Shown: positions 10,035 through 20,654 of the stretch, piece by piece
Numbering within the stretch: the stretch's first letter is position 1
How the letters are laid out: each line of letters starts with the position of its first letter
Source: Nicoletella semolina
GTDB lineage: Bacteria; Pseudomonadota; Gammaproteobacteria; Enterobacterales; Pasteurellaceae
Reading direction: 5' to 3'
Length of the DNA: 64,000 nucleotides
Assembly: GCF_004345745.1 (NCBI RefSeq)
Contig: NZ_SLXJ01000003.1
Location: 62,001-126,000 of the forward strand
Position numbers and translations under genes: made by a program
The notes under the pieces: model-generated
What the model saw: the letters and a program-made list of their open reading frames with translations, nothing else
What the model was told of the DNA's origin: nothing
Database searches by the model: none

Positions 10035-10546
10035 TTTACTTTTCGGCGATTGGACATCATTTTTCCCATAGCTTGCAGATTTTCTTGCTCTAAATGCTCA
10101 CGACCTAACTCAAATAAGGGTTCTTCAATGGCGATATGCTGCTCATAACCCACTACAAAACGAGCAACTAAATCCCGATTAATCGTCTCTCGCTCGCCCG
10201 CTAATAAAGCCGTTAATTGCTCAGATAAGCTATCCCAATTCTGGTGTAAATCAATGTGCTGTGCTTCTAACTTATCGACCGCTGACTGCACGTCTGGTAA
10301 TCGTTTAATCAATGCTGGGAAAAAATCTTTTTCTTCATCATCGTGGTGTAACGGAGCAGAAAAATTAAAGTAATTAAGTATCTGCTGAACATCATTTTTC
10401 ACCGCTTGGTTAATGCCATTTTTTTCCAAGTAATCAGGTAAAATTTGCAACTGCTGGCAAAAACGCTTCACTTTACTATGACAAGCATAAAGCATTTCAA
10501 TAGGCTCATTCCAACTTGCAAAAGTTTGAGGTTGCAATTGTTCCAT
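10031..10546 (-). CDS. Hemerythrin HHE-domain protein
   Basis: A 171-aa, mostly helical protein with the His/Glu pattern of a diiron hemerythrin-like domain: LHHDDEEKDFF, then AQHIDLHQNW, then YEQHIAIEEPLF. Such proteins bind non-haem iron and are linked to oxygen or nitric oxide sensing and iron-sulfur repair in other bacteria. The start ATG at 10546 has AAGGAG upstream. Its coupling to a TusA-like sulfur carrier suggests a joint job in sulfur or iron-sulfur homeostasis; this is inferred from position only. Confidence 0.82.
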   Translation of the reverse strand: MEQLQPQTFASWNEPIEMLYACHSKVKRFCQQLQILPDYLEKNGINQAVKNDVQQILNYFNFSAPLHHDDEEKDFFPALIKRLPDVQSAVDKLEAQHIDLHQNWDSLSEQLTALLAGERETINRDLVARFVVGYEQHIAIEEPLFELGREHLEQENLQAMGKMMSNRRKVK

Positions 10547-10650
10547 TTTATCACTCCTTAATTATCAATCATGATGAAAAACTCTCCCCATCAAATTGAA
10601 GAAAACTTGCTAAAACCGACCGCTTAGCGACGTTTCTGCTCGCTTTCGTC

Positions 10651-11832
<1,182 letters not shown>

Positions 11833-11849
11833 TTAAATTTTTTGTTATC

Positions 11850-12434
11850 CTACCGTTCCTCATTAATTCGACTCGAGATAACACTTTGTTGATTTTTGTA
11901 TTTGGCGTCTTTACGGACATTATAAGGGCGTTGTGCAACACCGCTTAGGACTTCAAAACTTAATGCACCAATCGACATATTCGGTCGAAGAGCAAGAGGA
12001 AGCTTGCCTGCGTTATAAAATTCCAGCACAATCTTTCCTTCCCACCCTGGGTCAATTCGGTGAGCAGTAACGTGAACCATTAGCCCTAGTCTTGCAAGAG
12101 AGGAGCGTCCGTCCAACCAGCCTACGATGTTAGCAGGCAATTTGACGGATTCGAGCGTTGTAGCCAGTGCAAGCTCACCAGGGTGGAGAAAAAAGGCTTC
12201 TTCATCGTTAATGATAATTTCCTCACTCATTACACGCTCAAGTTGTGCGGTAACTTCTTCTCTTGGACCACTTAAATCAATATAGGGGGTTGAATGCTCA
12301 CGAAAAACACGAAATGAGTTACCTAAGCGAACATCAACGGTTGCACCATTGATTTTATCGCTTGCAGGACGTGGGGTAATTTGGATTTTATTTTGGTCTA
12401 AATAATCTTCAATATCGCTGTCGCAAAGACGCAT
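11850..12434 (-). CDS. dcd: dCTP deaminase
   Basis: Dcd converts dCTP to dUTP, the main source of dUMP for thymidylate synthesis in gammaproteobacteria. The 194-aa protein begins [12 protein letters not shown] and has the trimer active-site block [22 protein letters not shown]. Its start is preceded by AGGAAGGAAAT. It ends 32 bp before tgt and follows udk by 9 bp, so udk-dcd form a nucleotide-metabolism pair that may extend into tgt. Confidence 0.97.
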   Translation of the reverse strand: MRLCDSDIEDYLDQNKIQITPRPASDKINGATVDVRLGNSFRVFREHSTPYIDLSGPREEVTAQLERVMSEEIIINDEEAFFLHPGELALATTLESVKLPANIVGWLDGRSSLARLGLMVHVTAHRIDPGWEGKIVLEFYNAGKLPLALRPNMSIGALSFEVLSGVAQRPYNVRKDAKYKNQQSVISSRINEER

Positions 12435-12443
12435 ATTTCCTTC

Positions 12444-13106
12444 CTATTTTTGTTTAAGCAGTTGTTTGATTTGTGCTTTTAAAATATTGATGGCAATACG
12501 GTTTTTGCCGCCTTTTGGTACGATAATATCGGCGTACTGTTTTGATGGTTCAACAAATTGTAAAAACATTGGACGAACCGTTTTGCGATATTGGCTAACC
12601 ACAGATTCTAAACTTCTACCACGCTCTTGCATATCTCGTTTTAGGCGACGGATAAAACAGATATCCAGTGGAGCATCAACGAAAATAGATACATTAATTT
12701 CGTTGCGAATTTCTTCATCAGTGAGAAGTAAGATTCCTTCTAAAATAATAATGCGTTTAGGCGAGAAATGAGTAACGGTTGGTTTACGGTTGTGTTCGGT
12801 GTAATCGTATTCTGGAATATTGACCGATTGACCTTGTTTGAGTGCTTTTAGCTGCGAGACTAATAAGGCGTGATCCATAGAGCTTGGGTGGTCATAATTC
12901 GTCTTTATTCGTTCTTCCATTGCAAGATGTGTTTGATCTCGGTAATACGCATCTTCAGAAATAATACCAATATCATCTTGTCCTAATTCCTCTTTTAATT
13001 CTTTATAAATCGTAGAAGCAATAAGGCTCTTACCTGAAGCGGACGCTCCTGCAATAGCAATCACAATACAAGATTCATTTTCAGTGAGTTGGGATTGTCG
13101 AGACAT
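12444..13106 (-). CDS. udk: Uridine/cytidine kinase
   Basis: Udk phosphorylates uridine and cytidine in pyrimidine salvage. The 220-aa protein carries the P-loop GASASGKS near its N-terminus, the EDAYYRDQ substrate-binding block and [12 protein letters not shown], all typical of the family. I start at the ATG at 13106, which has AAGGAA six bases upstream; the in-frame TTG six bases earlier lies inside that spacing and is unlikely. Confidence 0.97.
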   Translation of the reverse strand: MSRQSQLTENESCIVIAIAGASASGKSLIASTIYKELKEELGQDDIGIISEDAYYRDQTHLAMEERIKTNYDHPSSMDHALLVSQLKALKQGQSVNIPEYDYTEHNRKPTVTHFSPKRIIILEGILLLTDEEIRNEINVSIFVDAPLDICFIRRLKRDMQERGRSLESVVSQYRKTVRPMFLQFVEPSKQYADIIVPKGGKNRIAINILKAQIKQLLKQK

Positions 13107-13141
13107 AGTCAATTCCTTAAACTTTTCAAGGGAGGGAAATT

Positions 13142-13171
13142 TTGTTGATTATACCCTAAATTCTGTATAAT
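13142..13171 (+). promoter_or_regulatory. promoter of the ArgO-like gene
   Basis: TTGTTG and a perfect TATAAT are separated by 18 bp, about 50 bp upstream of the ArgO-like start, in the divergent gap with udk. Confidence 0.55.
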
Positions 13172-13220
13172 CTCATTCTCCCTATGATAAAGATTTATGC
13201 AGTATGTAACAGAGGGTTTT

Positions 13221-13853
13221 ATGGCAACTTTTTTTCAAGGCTTTATAGTCAGCTTTGGCTTGATTGTTTCAATCGGTGCACAAAATGCATTTATACTAAA
13301 GCAAGCTATTCTTAAACAACATATCTTTTGGGTTGTATTCATCTGTTTTGCTTGCGATATTATTTTGATGGGCGTTGGTGTGCTTGGGTTAGGCACATTA
13401 CTTTCTCAATCATCTTTAGCTACCTTACTTTTATCATTATGTGGTGCAATTTTTTTACTTGCTTATGGTAGCCGTTCTTTTATTAGTGCCTATAGAGGAA
13501 ACTATGAACTGATGTCTGTGGAAAAGAATAAGCAAACTAGTCTGAAAAAAACGATTCTTATTACTTTTGCTATCACATTACTCAATCCTCACGTTTATAT
13601 TGATACGATTGTTATTGTTGGCGGAATCGGTAGCACGCTTAGTTTTGACCAAAAAGTTTTTTTCCTCTTGGGGGCTTTGGCCTGTTCATTTACTTGGTTT
13701 TTTGGGTTGGGCTATGGGGCTGGGTTCCTTACCCCTTATTTTAAAAAGAAACGCACTTGGCAAATTTTGGATATCCTAACAGGTTTTTTTATGTATTTCA
13801 TTGCAGGCAGTTTGTTTATTTATTCAGCAAAATTAAGCGGTCAGATTTTCTGA
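13221..13853 (+). CDS. LysE/ArgO-family amino acid exporter
   Basis: A 210-aa inner-membrane protein with about six hydrophobic segments and the family motifs IGAQNAFILKQ near the N-terminus and ITLLNPHVYIDT in the middle. Both are shared with Escherichia coli ArgO, which exports arginine. The ATG at 13221 has AGAGGG six bases upstream, better than the one 24 bases earlier. Basic amino acid export is the family expectation; the substrate cannot be read from sequence. It is divergent from udk. Confidence 0.88.
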   Translation: MATFFQGFIVSFGLIVSIGAQNAFILKQAILKQHIFWVVFICFACDIILMGVGVLGLGTLLSQSSLATLLLSLCGAIFLLAYGSRSFISAYRGNYELMSVEKNKQTSLKKTILITFAITLLNPHVYIDTIVIVGGIGSTLSFDQKVFFLLGALACSFTWFFGLGYGAGFLTPYFKKKRTWQILDILTGFFMYFIAGSLFIYSAKLSGQIF

Positions 13854-14223
13854 AAATTTTGCAATTGTCTTTTGAATAATTTCTTTATTTAAATATATTC
13901 CCTTTTTTTGAACAAGTTCACATTTTTACGAAAAAAAATGTTATTAATTTGTAAAAATTAGATTTACATCACAGTTTTATTTTTAAGTTTCTGTCATAAT
14001 GGCGGCTGTTTGCGAACACTTCATCAAGGCTCACGACTGTCGGTGTTGCAAACTACGAAAAAAAGAAAACCTTGTGTTTCATTTTGCTTTGATGACTACC
14101 TATTGTAGCTATTTTATCTGTTGTAGTTATTTCAATAATGGTTAAATGTCTGTAAGCAATGGTTTTCTATAAATAATCGTTTCTTGTAAACAATAATTGA
14201 TTAAACTAAGGTTAGGTCTTTTT
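13854..14223 (+). promoter_or_regulatory. sucA upstream region with CRP-like site, promoter and 5' hairpin
   Basis: This 370-bp gap holds no gene. A CRP-like site (TTAGA-N6-TCACA, 13958-13973; strong right half, 3/5 left half) is followed by a -10-like CATAAT at 13995-14000. With a start near 14007 the CRP site is centred at about -41.5, the class II activator position. The transcript would begin at or next to a hairpin made of GTTTGCGAACAC (14008-14019) and GTGTTGCAAAC (14043-14053), one base bulged. A further 170-nt leader runs to the ATG. Confidence 0.5.
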
Positions 14224-17031
14224 ATGCAACATAATAATTTTGATGACTGGTTTGCCTCCACTGCATTGGGCGGTGCAAATCAATCTTATGTTGAAGAAAT
14301 CTATGAGCAGTATCTTACAGATACTGAAAGTGTTGATGAAAGTTGGCAAGCTATTTTTTCCAAACTACCTAAAACGACTGACGTAGAGCAACCGCATTCT
14401 GGTGTACGAGATTACTTCCGCCGTTTGGCTCGGGAAAGTCGTGCCGAGGCAATCACGGTGATTGACCCAGCAGCAAGTGCTAAGCAAGTTAAATTACTCC
14501 AATGGATCAATGCTCATCGCATTCGTGGTCATCTTGAAGCAAATTTAGACCCACTTAATTATTATCGTTGGAAGACGTCCTCTGTGCCAGAGTTAGATTA
14601 TCGTTATCACGGTTTTAGCGAAGCTGAATTAAATGAAACAGTCACAGTCGGACGCTATGTTTTTGACAAAGAGCAGATGAAGCTGGGTGAGCTCGCTGAG
14701 GCACTTAAAGGCACATATTTAGGCACGATTGGACTTGAATTTATGCACATTCAAGACATAGACCAGCGTAATTGGCTGCAAGCTAAAATGGAAAGCGTGC
14801 TAAATAAACCGTTGTTCAGCCACGAAGAAAAAATCAATTTGTTAAAAGAGCTGACCGCCGCAGATGGTTTAGAGCGTTATTTAGGTGCAAAATTCCCAGG
14901 TGCAAAACGCTTTTCGTTGGAAGGCAGCGATGCGTTTATTCCAATGATGAAAGAGATTATTCGCCACGCTGCACGCCAAGGAATTAGCGATGTCGTGATG
15001 GGTATGGCACACCGTGGACGGTTAAATTTATTAGTGAATGTGTTGGGTAAAAAGCCGATAGAATTATTCGATGAGTTTGCAGGAAAACACGCCGAGGTCA
15101 ATCGTACGGGGGATGTAAAATACCATCAAGGCTTCTCATCAGATTTTGCGGTAGAAGATAAAAGCGTGCATTTAACGCTTGCCTTTAATCCATCGCATTT
15201 AGAAATTGTCAGCCCAGTGGTAATTGGTTCTGTGCGCGCAAGACAAAATCGTATCCACGATACGGAACACAATAAGGTGCTAGCGGTTACTGTACACGGA
15301 GATTCTGCAGTTGCAGGACAAGGCGTAGTACAGGAAACCTTAAATATGTCAAATGCGAGAGGTTATAAAGTAGGCGGTACAATCCGCATTGTTATTAATA
15401 ACCAAATTGGCTTTACCACTTCTAATCCGAATGACACTCGCTCCACTGAATATTGCACCGATATTGCTAAAATGATCCAAGCCCCTATCATTCACGTTAA
15501 TGGTGATGACCCTGAAGCAGTTGCCTTTGCAGCTCGTATGGCAGTGGAATACCGTTGTTTATTCAAGCGTGATATTTTCATTGATCTCATTTCTTATCGC
15601 CGCCACGGTCATAATGAAGCTGATGAACCGCTTGCCACCCAGCCGATGATGTACAGTTTAATTAAAAAACATTCTACGCCACGCAAGGTATATGCCGATC
15701 GCCTGATTGCAGAAAACGTAATTAATGGTGATGATGAAATTGAAATGATGAATCTTTATCGTGATGCATTAGATAATGGGGATCGTGTTGTCCCAGAATG
15801 GCGTGAAATGAATATGGCGACCGTGGATTGGTTGCAATATCTAAACTATGAATGGACCGATAACTACGAAAGTCAATTCCCAGCCGATCGCTTTACAACT
15901 TTAGCAAAACGAGTTTGCGAATACCCTGATGCTATTCAACCACATTCTCGAGTTGAAAAAATCTATAATGATCGTAAAGCGATGTACGAAGGTAAAAAAT
16001 TGCTCGATTGGGGAATGGCAGAAACAATGGCATACGCCACACTGCTTGATGAAGGAATACACGTTCGTTTATCTGGTGAGGACGCTGGGCGAGGCACGTT
16101 CTTCCATCGCCACGCTGTAATTCATAATCAGCACGATGGGACAGGCTATGTGCCTTTAACTCAATTGCACGCTAACCAAGGTCATTTTGAAGTTTGGGAT
16201 TCTGTCTTATCTGAAGAAGCAGTACTGGCTTTTGAATATGGCTATGCGACTACTGATCCAAAAACATTGACGATTTGGGAAGCACAATTTGGTGATTTTG
16301 CTAATGGTGCCCAAATTGTGATTGATCAGTTTATCAGTTCAGGCGAACAAAAATGGGGCAGAATGTGTGGGCTTGTGATGTTGTTGCCACACGGCTATGA
16401 AGGACAAGGTCCAGAACACTCTTCTGCACGTCTTGAACGCTATTTACAACTTTGTGCAGAACAAAATATGCAAGTTTGCATACCAAGTACGCCTGCTCAG
16501 GTTTATCATATGCTACGCCGCCAAGCGATTCGTAAAATGCGTCGTCCACTGATTGCGATTTCACCAAAATCACTGCTTCGCCACCCGCTTGCGGTCTCAA
16601 CGCTTGATGAATTAATCAATGGTTCTTTCCAAAATGTGATTGGTGAAATCGACGCCCTCGATCCTACGCAGGTTAAACGAGTCGTGCTTTGCTCAGGCAA
16701 AGTGTATTACGATTTATTGGAGGCTCGCCGCCAACGAGAACAAACTGATGTCGCTATTGTTCGCATTGAACAGCTTTATCCGTATCCACACGATGAAGTA
16801 AAAGCGATACTGGCACAATATTCACACGTTACCGATTACGTATGGTGTCAAGAAGAGCCACAAAACCAAGGTGCGTGGTATTGCAGTAAGCATAATTTTG
16901 AGGCATCAATCCCAGACAATGCGAAGCTGAAATATGCTGGAAGAATGGCTTCAGCTTCGCCTGCAGTAGGTTATATGTCTCTTCATACCAAACAGCAAAA
17001 ACAGCTTGTTGAAGACGCACTCTCGTTATAG
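14224..17031 (+). CDS. sucA: 2-oxoglutarate dehydrogenase E1 component
   Basis: Thiamine-diphosphate-dependent E1 of the 2-oxoglutarate dehydrogenase complex, decarboxylating 2-oxoglutarate and passing succinyl to the E2 lipoyl group. The 935-aa protein starts DDWFASTALGGANQSYVEE, typical of SucA, and has the active-site blocks GMAHRGRLN, SHLEIVSPVV, HGDSAVAGQG and the thiamine-binding stretch GDDPEAV followed by INNQIGFTTS upstream. I use the ATG at 14224, preceded by AAGGTTAGG; a TTG 27 bases upstream is unlikely. It is the first gene of sucABCD; E3 (lpd) is not in this window. Confidence 0.98.
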   Translation: MQHNNFDDWFASTALGGANQSYVEEIYEQYLTDTESVDESWQAIFSKLPKTTDVEQPHSGVRDYFRRLARESRAEAITVIDPAASAKQVKLLQWINAHRIRGHLEANLDPLNYYRWKTSSVPELDYRYHGFSEAELNETVTVGRYVFDKEQMKLGELAEALKGTYLGTIGLEFMHIQDIDQRNWLQAKMESVLNKPLFSHEEKINLLKELTAADGLERYLGAKFPGAKRFSLEGSDAFIPMMKEIIRHAARQGISDVVMGMAHRGRLNLLVNVLGKKPIELFDEFAGKHAEVNRTGDVKYHQGFSSDFAVEDKSVHLTLAFNPSHLEIVSPVVIGSVRARQNRIHDTEHNKVLAVTVHGDSAVAGQGVVQETLNMSNARGYKVGGTIRIVINNQIGFTTSNPNDTRSTEYCTDIAKMIQAPIIHVNGDDPEAVAFAARMAVEYRCLFKRDIFIDLISYRRHGHNEADEPLATQPMMYSLIKKHSTPRKVYADRLIAENVINGDDEIEMMNLYRDALDNGDRVVPEWREMNMATVDWLQYLNYEWTDNYESQFPADRFTTLAKRVCEYPDAIQPHSRVEKIYNDRKAMYEGKKLLDWGMAETMAYATLLDEGIHVRLSGEDAGRGTFFHRHAVIHNQHDGTGYVPLTQLHANQGHFEVWDSVLSEEAVLAFEYGYATTDPKTLTIWEAQFGDFANGAQIVIDQFISSGEQKWGRMCGLVMLLPHGYEGQGPEHSSARLERYLQLCAEQNMQVCIPSTPAQVYHMLRRQAIRKMRRPLIAISPKSLLRHPLAVSTLDELINGSFQNVIGEIDALDPTQVKRVVLCSGKVYYDLLEARRQREQTDVAIVRIEQLYPYPHDEVKAILAQYSHVTDYVWCQEEPQNQGAWYCSKHNFEASIPDNAKLKYAGRMASASPAVGYMSLHTKQQKQLVEDALSL

Positions 17032-17137
17032 TAGACGAGCAATTTGATAATAAAATGGAAAATTTGCAATATTTTGTTGTAAATTGACCGCTTAAATAAA
17101 GTCATTAGAAAAAGTAAAGTATAGAAGGAAACAACAA

Positions 17138-18358
17138 ATGACAATTGAAATCCTTGTTCCAGATCTCCCTGAATCTGTTGCCGATGCAACGGTTGCAACT
17201 TGGCATAAAAAAGTAGGCGACAGCGTAAAGCGTGATGATGTATTAGTTGAAATTGAAACCGATAAAGTAGTACTGGAAGTACCTGCTACAAGCGATGGTG
17301 TACTAGCTGAAATTCAACAAGACACAGGAGCAACGGTGGTAAGTAAACAGTTGCTAGGTTTGCTTTCTATTGCACAAGCAGGCGATTTTTCGAAAGAAAC
17401 GCTTAAGCCTACAAGTGAAGCCACGCCAGCGGATCGACAAACTTCAGCAATTGAAGCAGACACAAGTGCAGCGGACGCATTAAGTCCAAGTGTACGTCGC
17501 CTACTTGCTGAACATAATATTAGCCCTGAAGAGGTGAAAGGAACAGGCGTTGGAGGTCGAATTACTCGTGAAGATATTGATGCTTTTATTGCCAAACGTG
17601 CGGTACAACACATTGCAAGCAATGTTGAAAACACGGTAAGCACGGTCGCTTATTCTGCTCGTAGCGAAAAACGTGTGCCGATGACTCGCTTACGTAAACG
17701 GATTGCAGAGCGATTACTTGAGGCAAAAAACACAACCGCAATGCTCACCACATTTAACGAAGTGGATATGAAGCCTATTATGGATTTACGCAAACAGTAT
17801 GGCGATAAATTTGAGAAGCAACACGGCGTACGCTTAGGCTTTATGTCATTTTATATTAAAGCCGTGGTTGAGGCATTAAAACGCTACCCAGAAGTAAATG
17901 CATCAATTGATGGCGATGATGTAGTTTATCACAACTATTTTGATGTCAGTATTGCTGTGTCTACACCAAGAGGGCTAGTCACCCCTGTATTGCGTGATTG
18001 CGATAAACTCTCAATGGCGGAGATCGAAAAACAGATTAAAGCATTAGCGGAGAAAGGTCGAGACGGTAAATTAACGGTCGATGACCTTACAGGTGGCAAT
18101 TTCACGATTACTAATGGCGGTGTGTTTGGCTCTTTGATGTCCACTCCTATCATTAATCCGCCACAAAGTGCAATTTTAGGTATGCACGCAATCAAAGATC
18201 GCCCAATTGCACTTGATGGGCAAGTTGTCATTCGCCCAATGATGTATTTAGCATTGAGTTATGATCACCGCTTGATTGATGGACGTGAATCCGTTGGTTT
18301 CTTGGTCTCTATCAAAGATTTACTTGAAGATCCAACTCGTTTATTGCTAGAAATTTAG
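17138..18358 (+). CDS. sucB: 2-oxoglutarate dehydrogenase E2, dihydrolipoyl succinyltransferase
   Basis: E2 core of the 2-oxoglutarate dehydrogenase complex, transferring succinyl from lipoate to CoA. The 406-aa protein has one lipoyl domain with the lipoylated lysine in ETDKVVLEV (Lys43) and a linker. A peripheral-subunit-binding domain follows ([13 protein letters not shown]), then the catalytic domain ending in [11 protein letters not shown], with the catalytic His and Asp near residues 377 and 381. It follows sucA by 106 bp; that gap contains an uptake-signal-like AAATTGACCGCTT. Confidence 0.98.
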   Translation: MTIEILVPDLPESVADATVATWHKKVGDSVKRDDVLVEIETDKVVLEVPATSDGVLAEIQQDTGATVVSKQLLGLLSIAQAGDFSKETLKPTSEATPADRQTSAIEADTSAADALSPSVRRLLAEHNISPEEVKGTGVGGRITREDIDAFIAKRAVQHIASNVENTVSTVAYSARSEKRVPMTRLRKRIAERLLEAKNTTAMLTTFNEVDMKPIMDLRKQYGDKFEKQHGVRLGFMSFYIKAVVEALKRYPEVNASIDGDDVVYHNYFDVSIAVSTPRGLVTPVLRDCDKLSMAEIEKQIKALAEKGRDGKLTVDDLTGGNFTITNGGVFGSLMSTPIINPPQSAILGMHAIKDRPIALDGQVVIRPMMYLALSYDHRLIDGRESVGFLVSIKDLLEDPTRLLLEI

Positions 18359-18365
18359 TAAATCT

Positions 18366-18397
18366 AACCGCTTGTTTTGTTCTACAAGCGGTCAGGT
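18366..18397 (+). terminator. paired uptake signals forming a hairpin between sucB and sucC
   Basis: ACCGCTTGT and ACAAGCGGT are a perfect inverted pair of Actinobacillus-type DNA uptake signal cores around a TTTGTTCT spacer. The hairpin could act as a partial terminator, although the downstream T run is poor. Confidence 0.6.
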
Positions 18398-18429
18398 TCT
18401 GCTGGAATATTGTTAAACCTCCCCTAGCT

Positions 18430-18447
18430 CCTCTTTAATAAAAGAGG
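18430..18447. repeat. short palindrome between sucB and sucC
   Basis: CCTCTTT-AATA-AAAGAGG is a perfect 7-bp stem-loop within a pyrimidine/purine-asymmetric stretch (ACCTCCCCTAGCTCC before, GGGAAATCTC after). It resembles the type of small intergenic palindrome that is often dispersed. Only one copy was noticed in this window. Confidence 0.35.
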
Positions 18448-18517
18448 GAAATCTCTGCGGAAAGTTAGCAGAAAGAAATTCAGATCATTTATCCAAAACA
18501 AAGAGGATTTTCACTCT

Positions 18518-19684
18518 ATGAATTTACACGAATATCAAGGCAAACAAATTTTTGCCCAGTACCAACTTCCAATCAGCAAAGGGATTGCTTGTCAGACTGC
18601 AGATGAAGCGGTTGCGGCAATCAAGCAACTCAGCGGTGATGCGTGGGCAATCAAATGCCAAGTACACGCAGGCGGTAGAGGGAAAGCAGGCGGTGTGAAA
18701 CTTGTGCATAATGAAGCGGAGGTGCGTGAGTTTGCAGATAAATGGCTGGGACAGCGTTTAGTGACGTTCCAAACTGATGCAAATGGACAGCCTGTTAATA
18801 CCTTGTATGTTGAAGAAACAGCCAATATTGAACGTGAACTTTATTTAGGTGCAGTGGTTGATCGCACATCACAAAAAATCGTATTTATGGCGTCTCCAGC
18901 AGGCGGAATGAATATTGAAGATGTGGCACACGATACACCAGAACTTATCTATAAAGCAGAAATTGATCCACTTGTAGGCGGAATGCCATATCAAGGGCGT
19001 GAGCTGGCATTTAAGCTAGGCTTACAAGGTGATCAAATTAAACAATTTGCTTTCATTTTCACACAATTGGCAAAATTGTTTACGGAAAAAGATTTGTCTC
19101 TACTTGAGATTAATCCTCTTGTGGTGACCAAAGAAGGCAATATTTTGTGTCTTGATGCAAAAATGGTCGTGGACGGTAATGCACTTTATCGCCAAAAAGC
19201 ACTAAGTGCAATGCAAGATCCCACTCAAGATGATCCTCGTGAAGCCTTAGCAGAAGCTCATCAATTAAACTATGTTGCCTTAGACGGCAATATTGGCTGT
19301 ATGGTAAATGGTGCAGGTCTCGCAATGGGAACGATGGATATTGTCAAGTTACACGGCGGTTCTCCAGCAAATTTCCTCGATGTAGGAGGTGGTGCAACCA
19401 AAGAACGTGTCGCTGAAGCCTTTAAAATTATCCTATCAGATAACAATGTCAAAGCAGTTTTGGTCAATATTTTTGGCGGCATTGTTCGCTGCGATCTGAT
19501 TGCTGATGGCATTATTGCCGCGGTTTCTGAAGTGGGAGTCAATGTGCCTGTAGTCGTTCGCCTTGAAGGTAATAATGCCGAACTTGGACGTGAAATTTTA
19601 GCAAAAAGTGGATTAAATATTATCGCAGCAACAACATTAACAGATGCGGCAGTGCAAGCGGTTAAGGCTGCGGAGGGAAAATAA
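18518..19684 (+). CDS. sucC: Succinyl-CoA synthetase beta subunit (ADP-forming)
   Basis: SucC with SucD converts succinyl-CoA to succinate with formation of ATP or GTP. The 388-aa protein begins [13 protein letters not shown] and has the ATP-grasp domain ([12 protein letters not shown]). The dimer-side block [14 protein letters not shown] near the C-terminus is also present. It overlaps sucD by one base (TAATG), so the two subunits are made in a coupled way. Confidence 0.98.
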   Translation: MNLHEYQGKQIFAQYQLPISKGIACQTADEAVAAIKQLSGDAWAIKCQVHAGGRGKAGGVKLVHNEAEVREFADKWLGQRLVTFQTDANGQPVNTLYVEETANIERELYLGAVVDRTSQKIVFMASPAGGMNIEDVAHDTPELIYKAEIDPLVGGMPYQGRELAFKLGLQGDQIKQFAFIFTQLAKLFTEKDLSLLEINPLVVTKEGNILCLDAKMVVDGNALYRQKALSAMQDPTQDDPREALAEAHQLNYVALDGNIGCMVNGAGLAMGTMDIVKLHGGSPANFLDVGGGATKERVAEAFKIILSDNNVKAVLVNIFGGIVRCDLIADGIIAAVSEVGVNVPVVVRLEGNNAELGREILAKSGLNIIAATTLTDAAVQAVKAAEGK

Positions 19685-20553
19685 TGTCAATTCTAATTAA
19701 TCAAGAAACGAAAGTCATCTGTCAAGGATTTACAGGCGGTCAAGGCACATTCCATTCTGAACAAGCCCTCGCCTATGGTACACGGTTAGTCGGTGGTGTC
19801 TCACCGAATAAAGGCGGTACAATGCATTTGGGCTTACCTGTTTTTAATACTGTGCGTGAAGCAGTCGAAGCAACAGGAGCAACGGCAAGCGTGATCTATG
19901 TGCCAGCAGCAGGCTGCAAAGATGCCATTCTAGAAGCAATAGATGCAGGTATAGAGCTTATCGTATGTATTACAGAAGGCATTCCAACTTTGGATATGTT
20001 AGAAGTCAAACAACGTCTTAACCAAACAGACGTACGAATGATTGGACCAAATTGCCCAGGGATCATCACACCAGAAGAGTGCAAAATTGGGATTATGCCA
20101 GGCAGTATTCATAAAAAAGGGAAAATCGGCATCGTATCTCGCTCAGGCACACTTACCTATGAAGCCGTAAAACAAACAACTGATGAAGGGTTTGGTCAAT
20201 CAACTTGTGTAGGTATCGGAGGCGACCCTATCCCAGGTTCAAACTTCATTGATATTTTAAAACTGTTCCAAGACGACCCACAAACTGAAGCCATCGTAAT
20301 GATTGGTGAGATAGGCGGTTCAGCGGAAGAAGAAGCCGCAGCCTTTATCAAAGCTAATGTAACCAAACCTGTTGTCAGCTACATTGCAGGGGTTACCGCC
20401 CCAAAAGGTAAGCGTATGGGACACGCTGGTGCAATCATCAGCGGAGGAAAAGGCACTGCGGATGAGAAATTCAAAGCACTTGAAGACGCAGGTGTAAAAA
20501 CCGTGCGTAGTCTAGCAGAAATTGGTTCAGCATTGCGTTGTTTGTTAGGTTAA
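19684..20553 (+). CDS. sucD: Succinyl-CoA synthetase alpha subunit
   Basis: SucD binds CoA and carries the phosphohistidine intermediate. The 289-aa protein has the CoA-binding Rossmann start ([15 protein letters not shown]), the PNCPGII block and the active-site loop [11 protein letters not shown] with the phosphorylated His near residue 247. It is the last gene of sucABCD, followed by a very stable terminator. Confidence 0.98.
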   Translation: MSILINQETKVICQGFTGGQGTFHSEQALAYGTRLVGGVSPNKGGTMHLGLPVFNTVREAVEATGATASVIYVPAAGCKDAILEAIDAGIELIVCITEGIPTLDMLEVKQRLNQTDVRMIGPNCPGIITPEECKIGIMPGSIHKKGKIGIVSRSGTLTYEAVKQTTDEGFGQSTCVGIGGDPIPGSNFIDILKLFQDDPQTEAIVMIGEIGGSAEEEAAAFIKANVTKPVVSYIAGVTAPKGKRMGHAGAIISGGKGTADEKFKALEDAGVKTVRSLAEIGSALRCLLG

Positions 20554-20605
20554 ACTTATTATTCTCATTAAATTATAAGTGATTAAGTTTCATAGTAGTG
20601 GGATT

Positions 20606-20638
20606 CCCTCAAGCTTCGGCTTGAGGGTTTCTGTTTTT
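20606..20638 (+). terminator. terminator of sucABCD (cUUCGg hairpin)
   Basis: CCCTCAAGC-TTCG-GCTTGAGGG is a perfect 9-bp stem closed by the extra-stable UUCG tetraloop, followed by TTTCTGTTTTT. It lies in the convergent gap with icd. Confidence 0.9.
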
Positions 20639-20654
20639 GGGAAAATATATTTCC

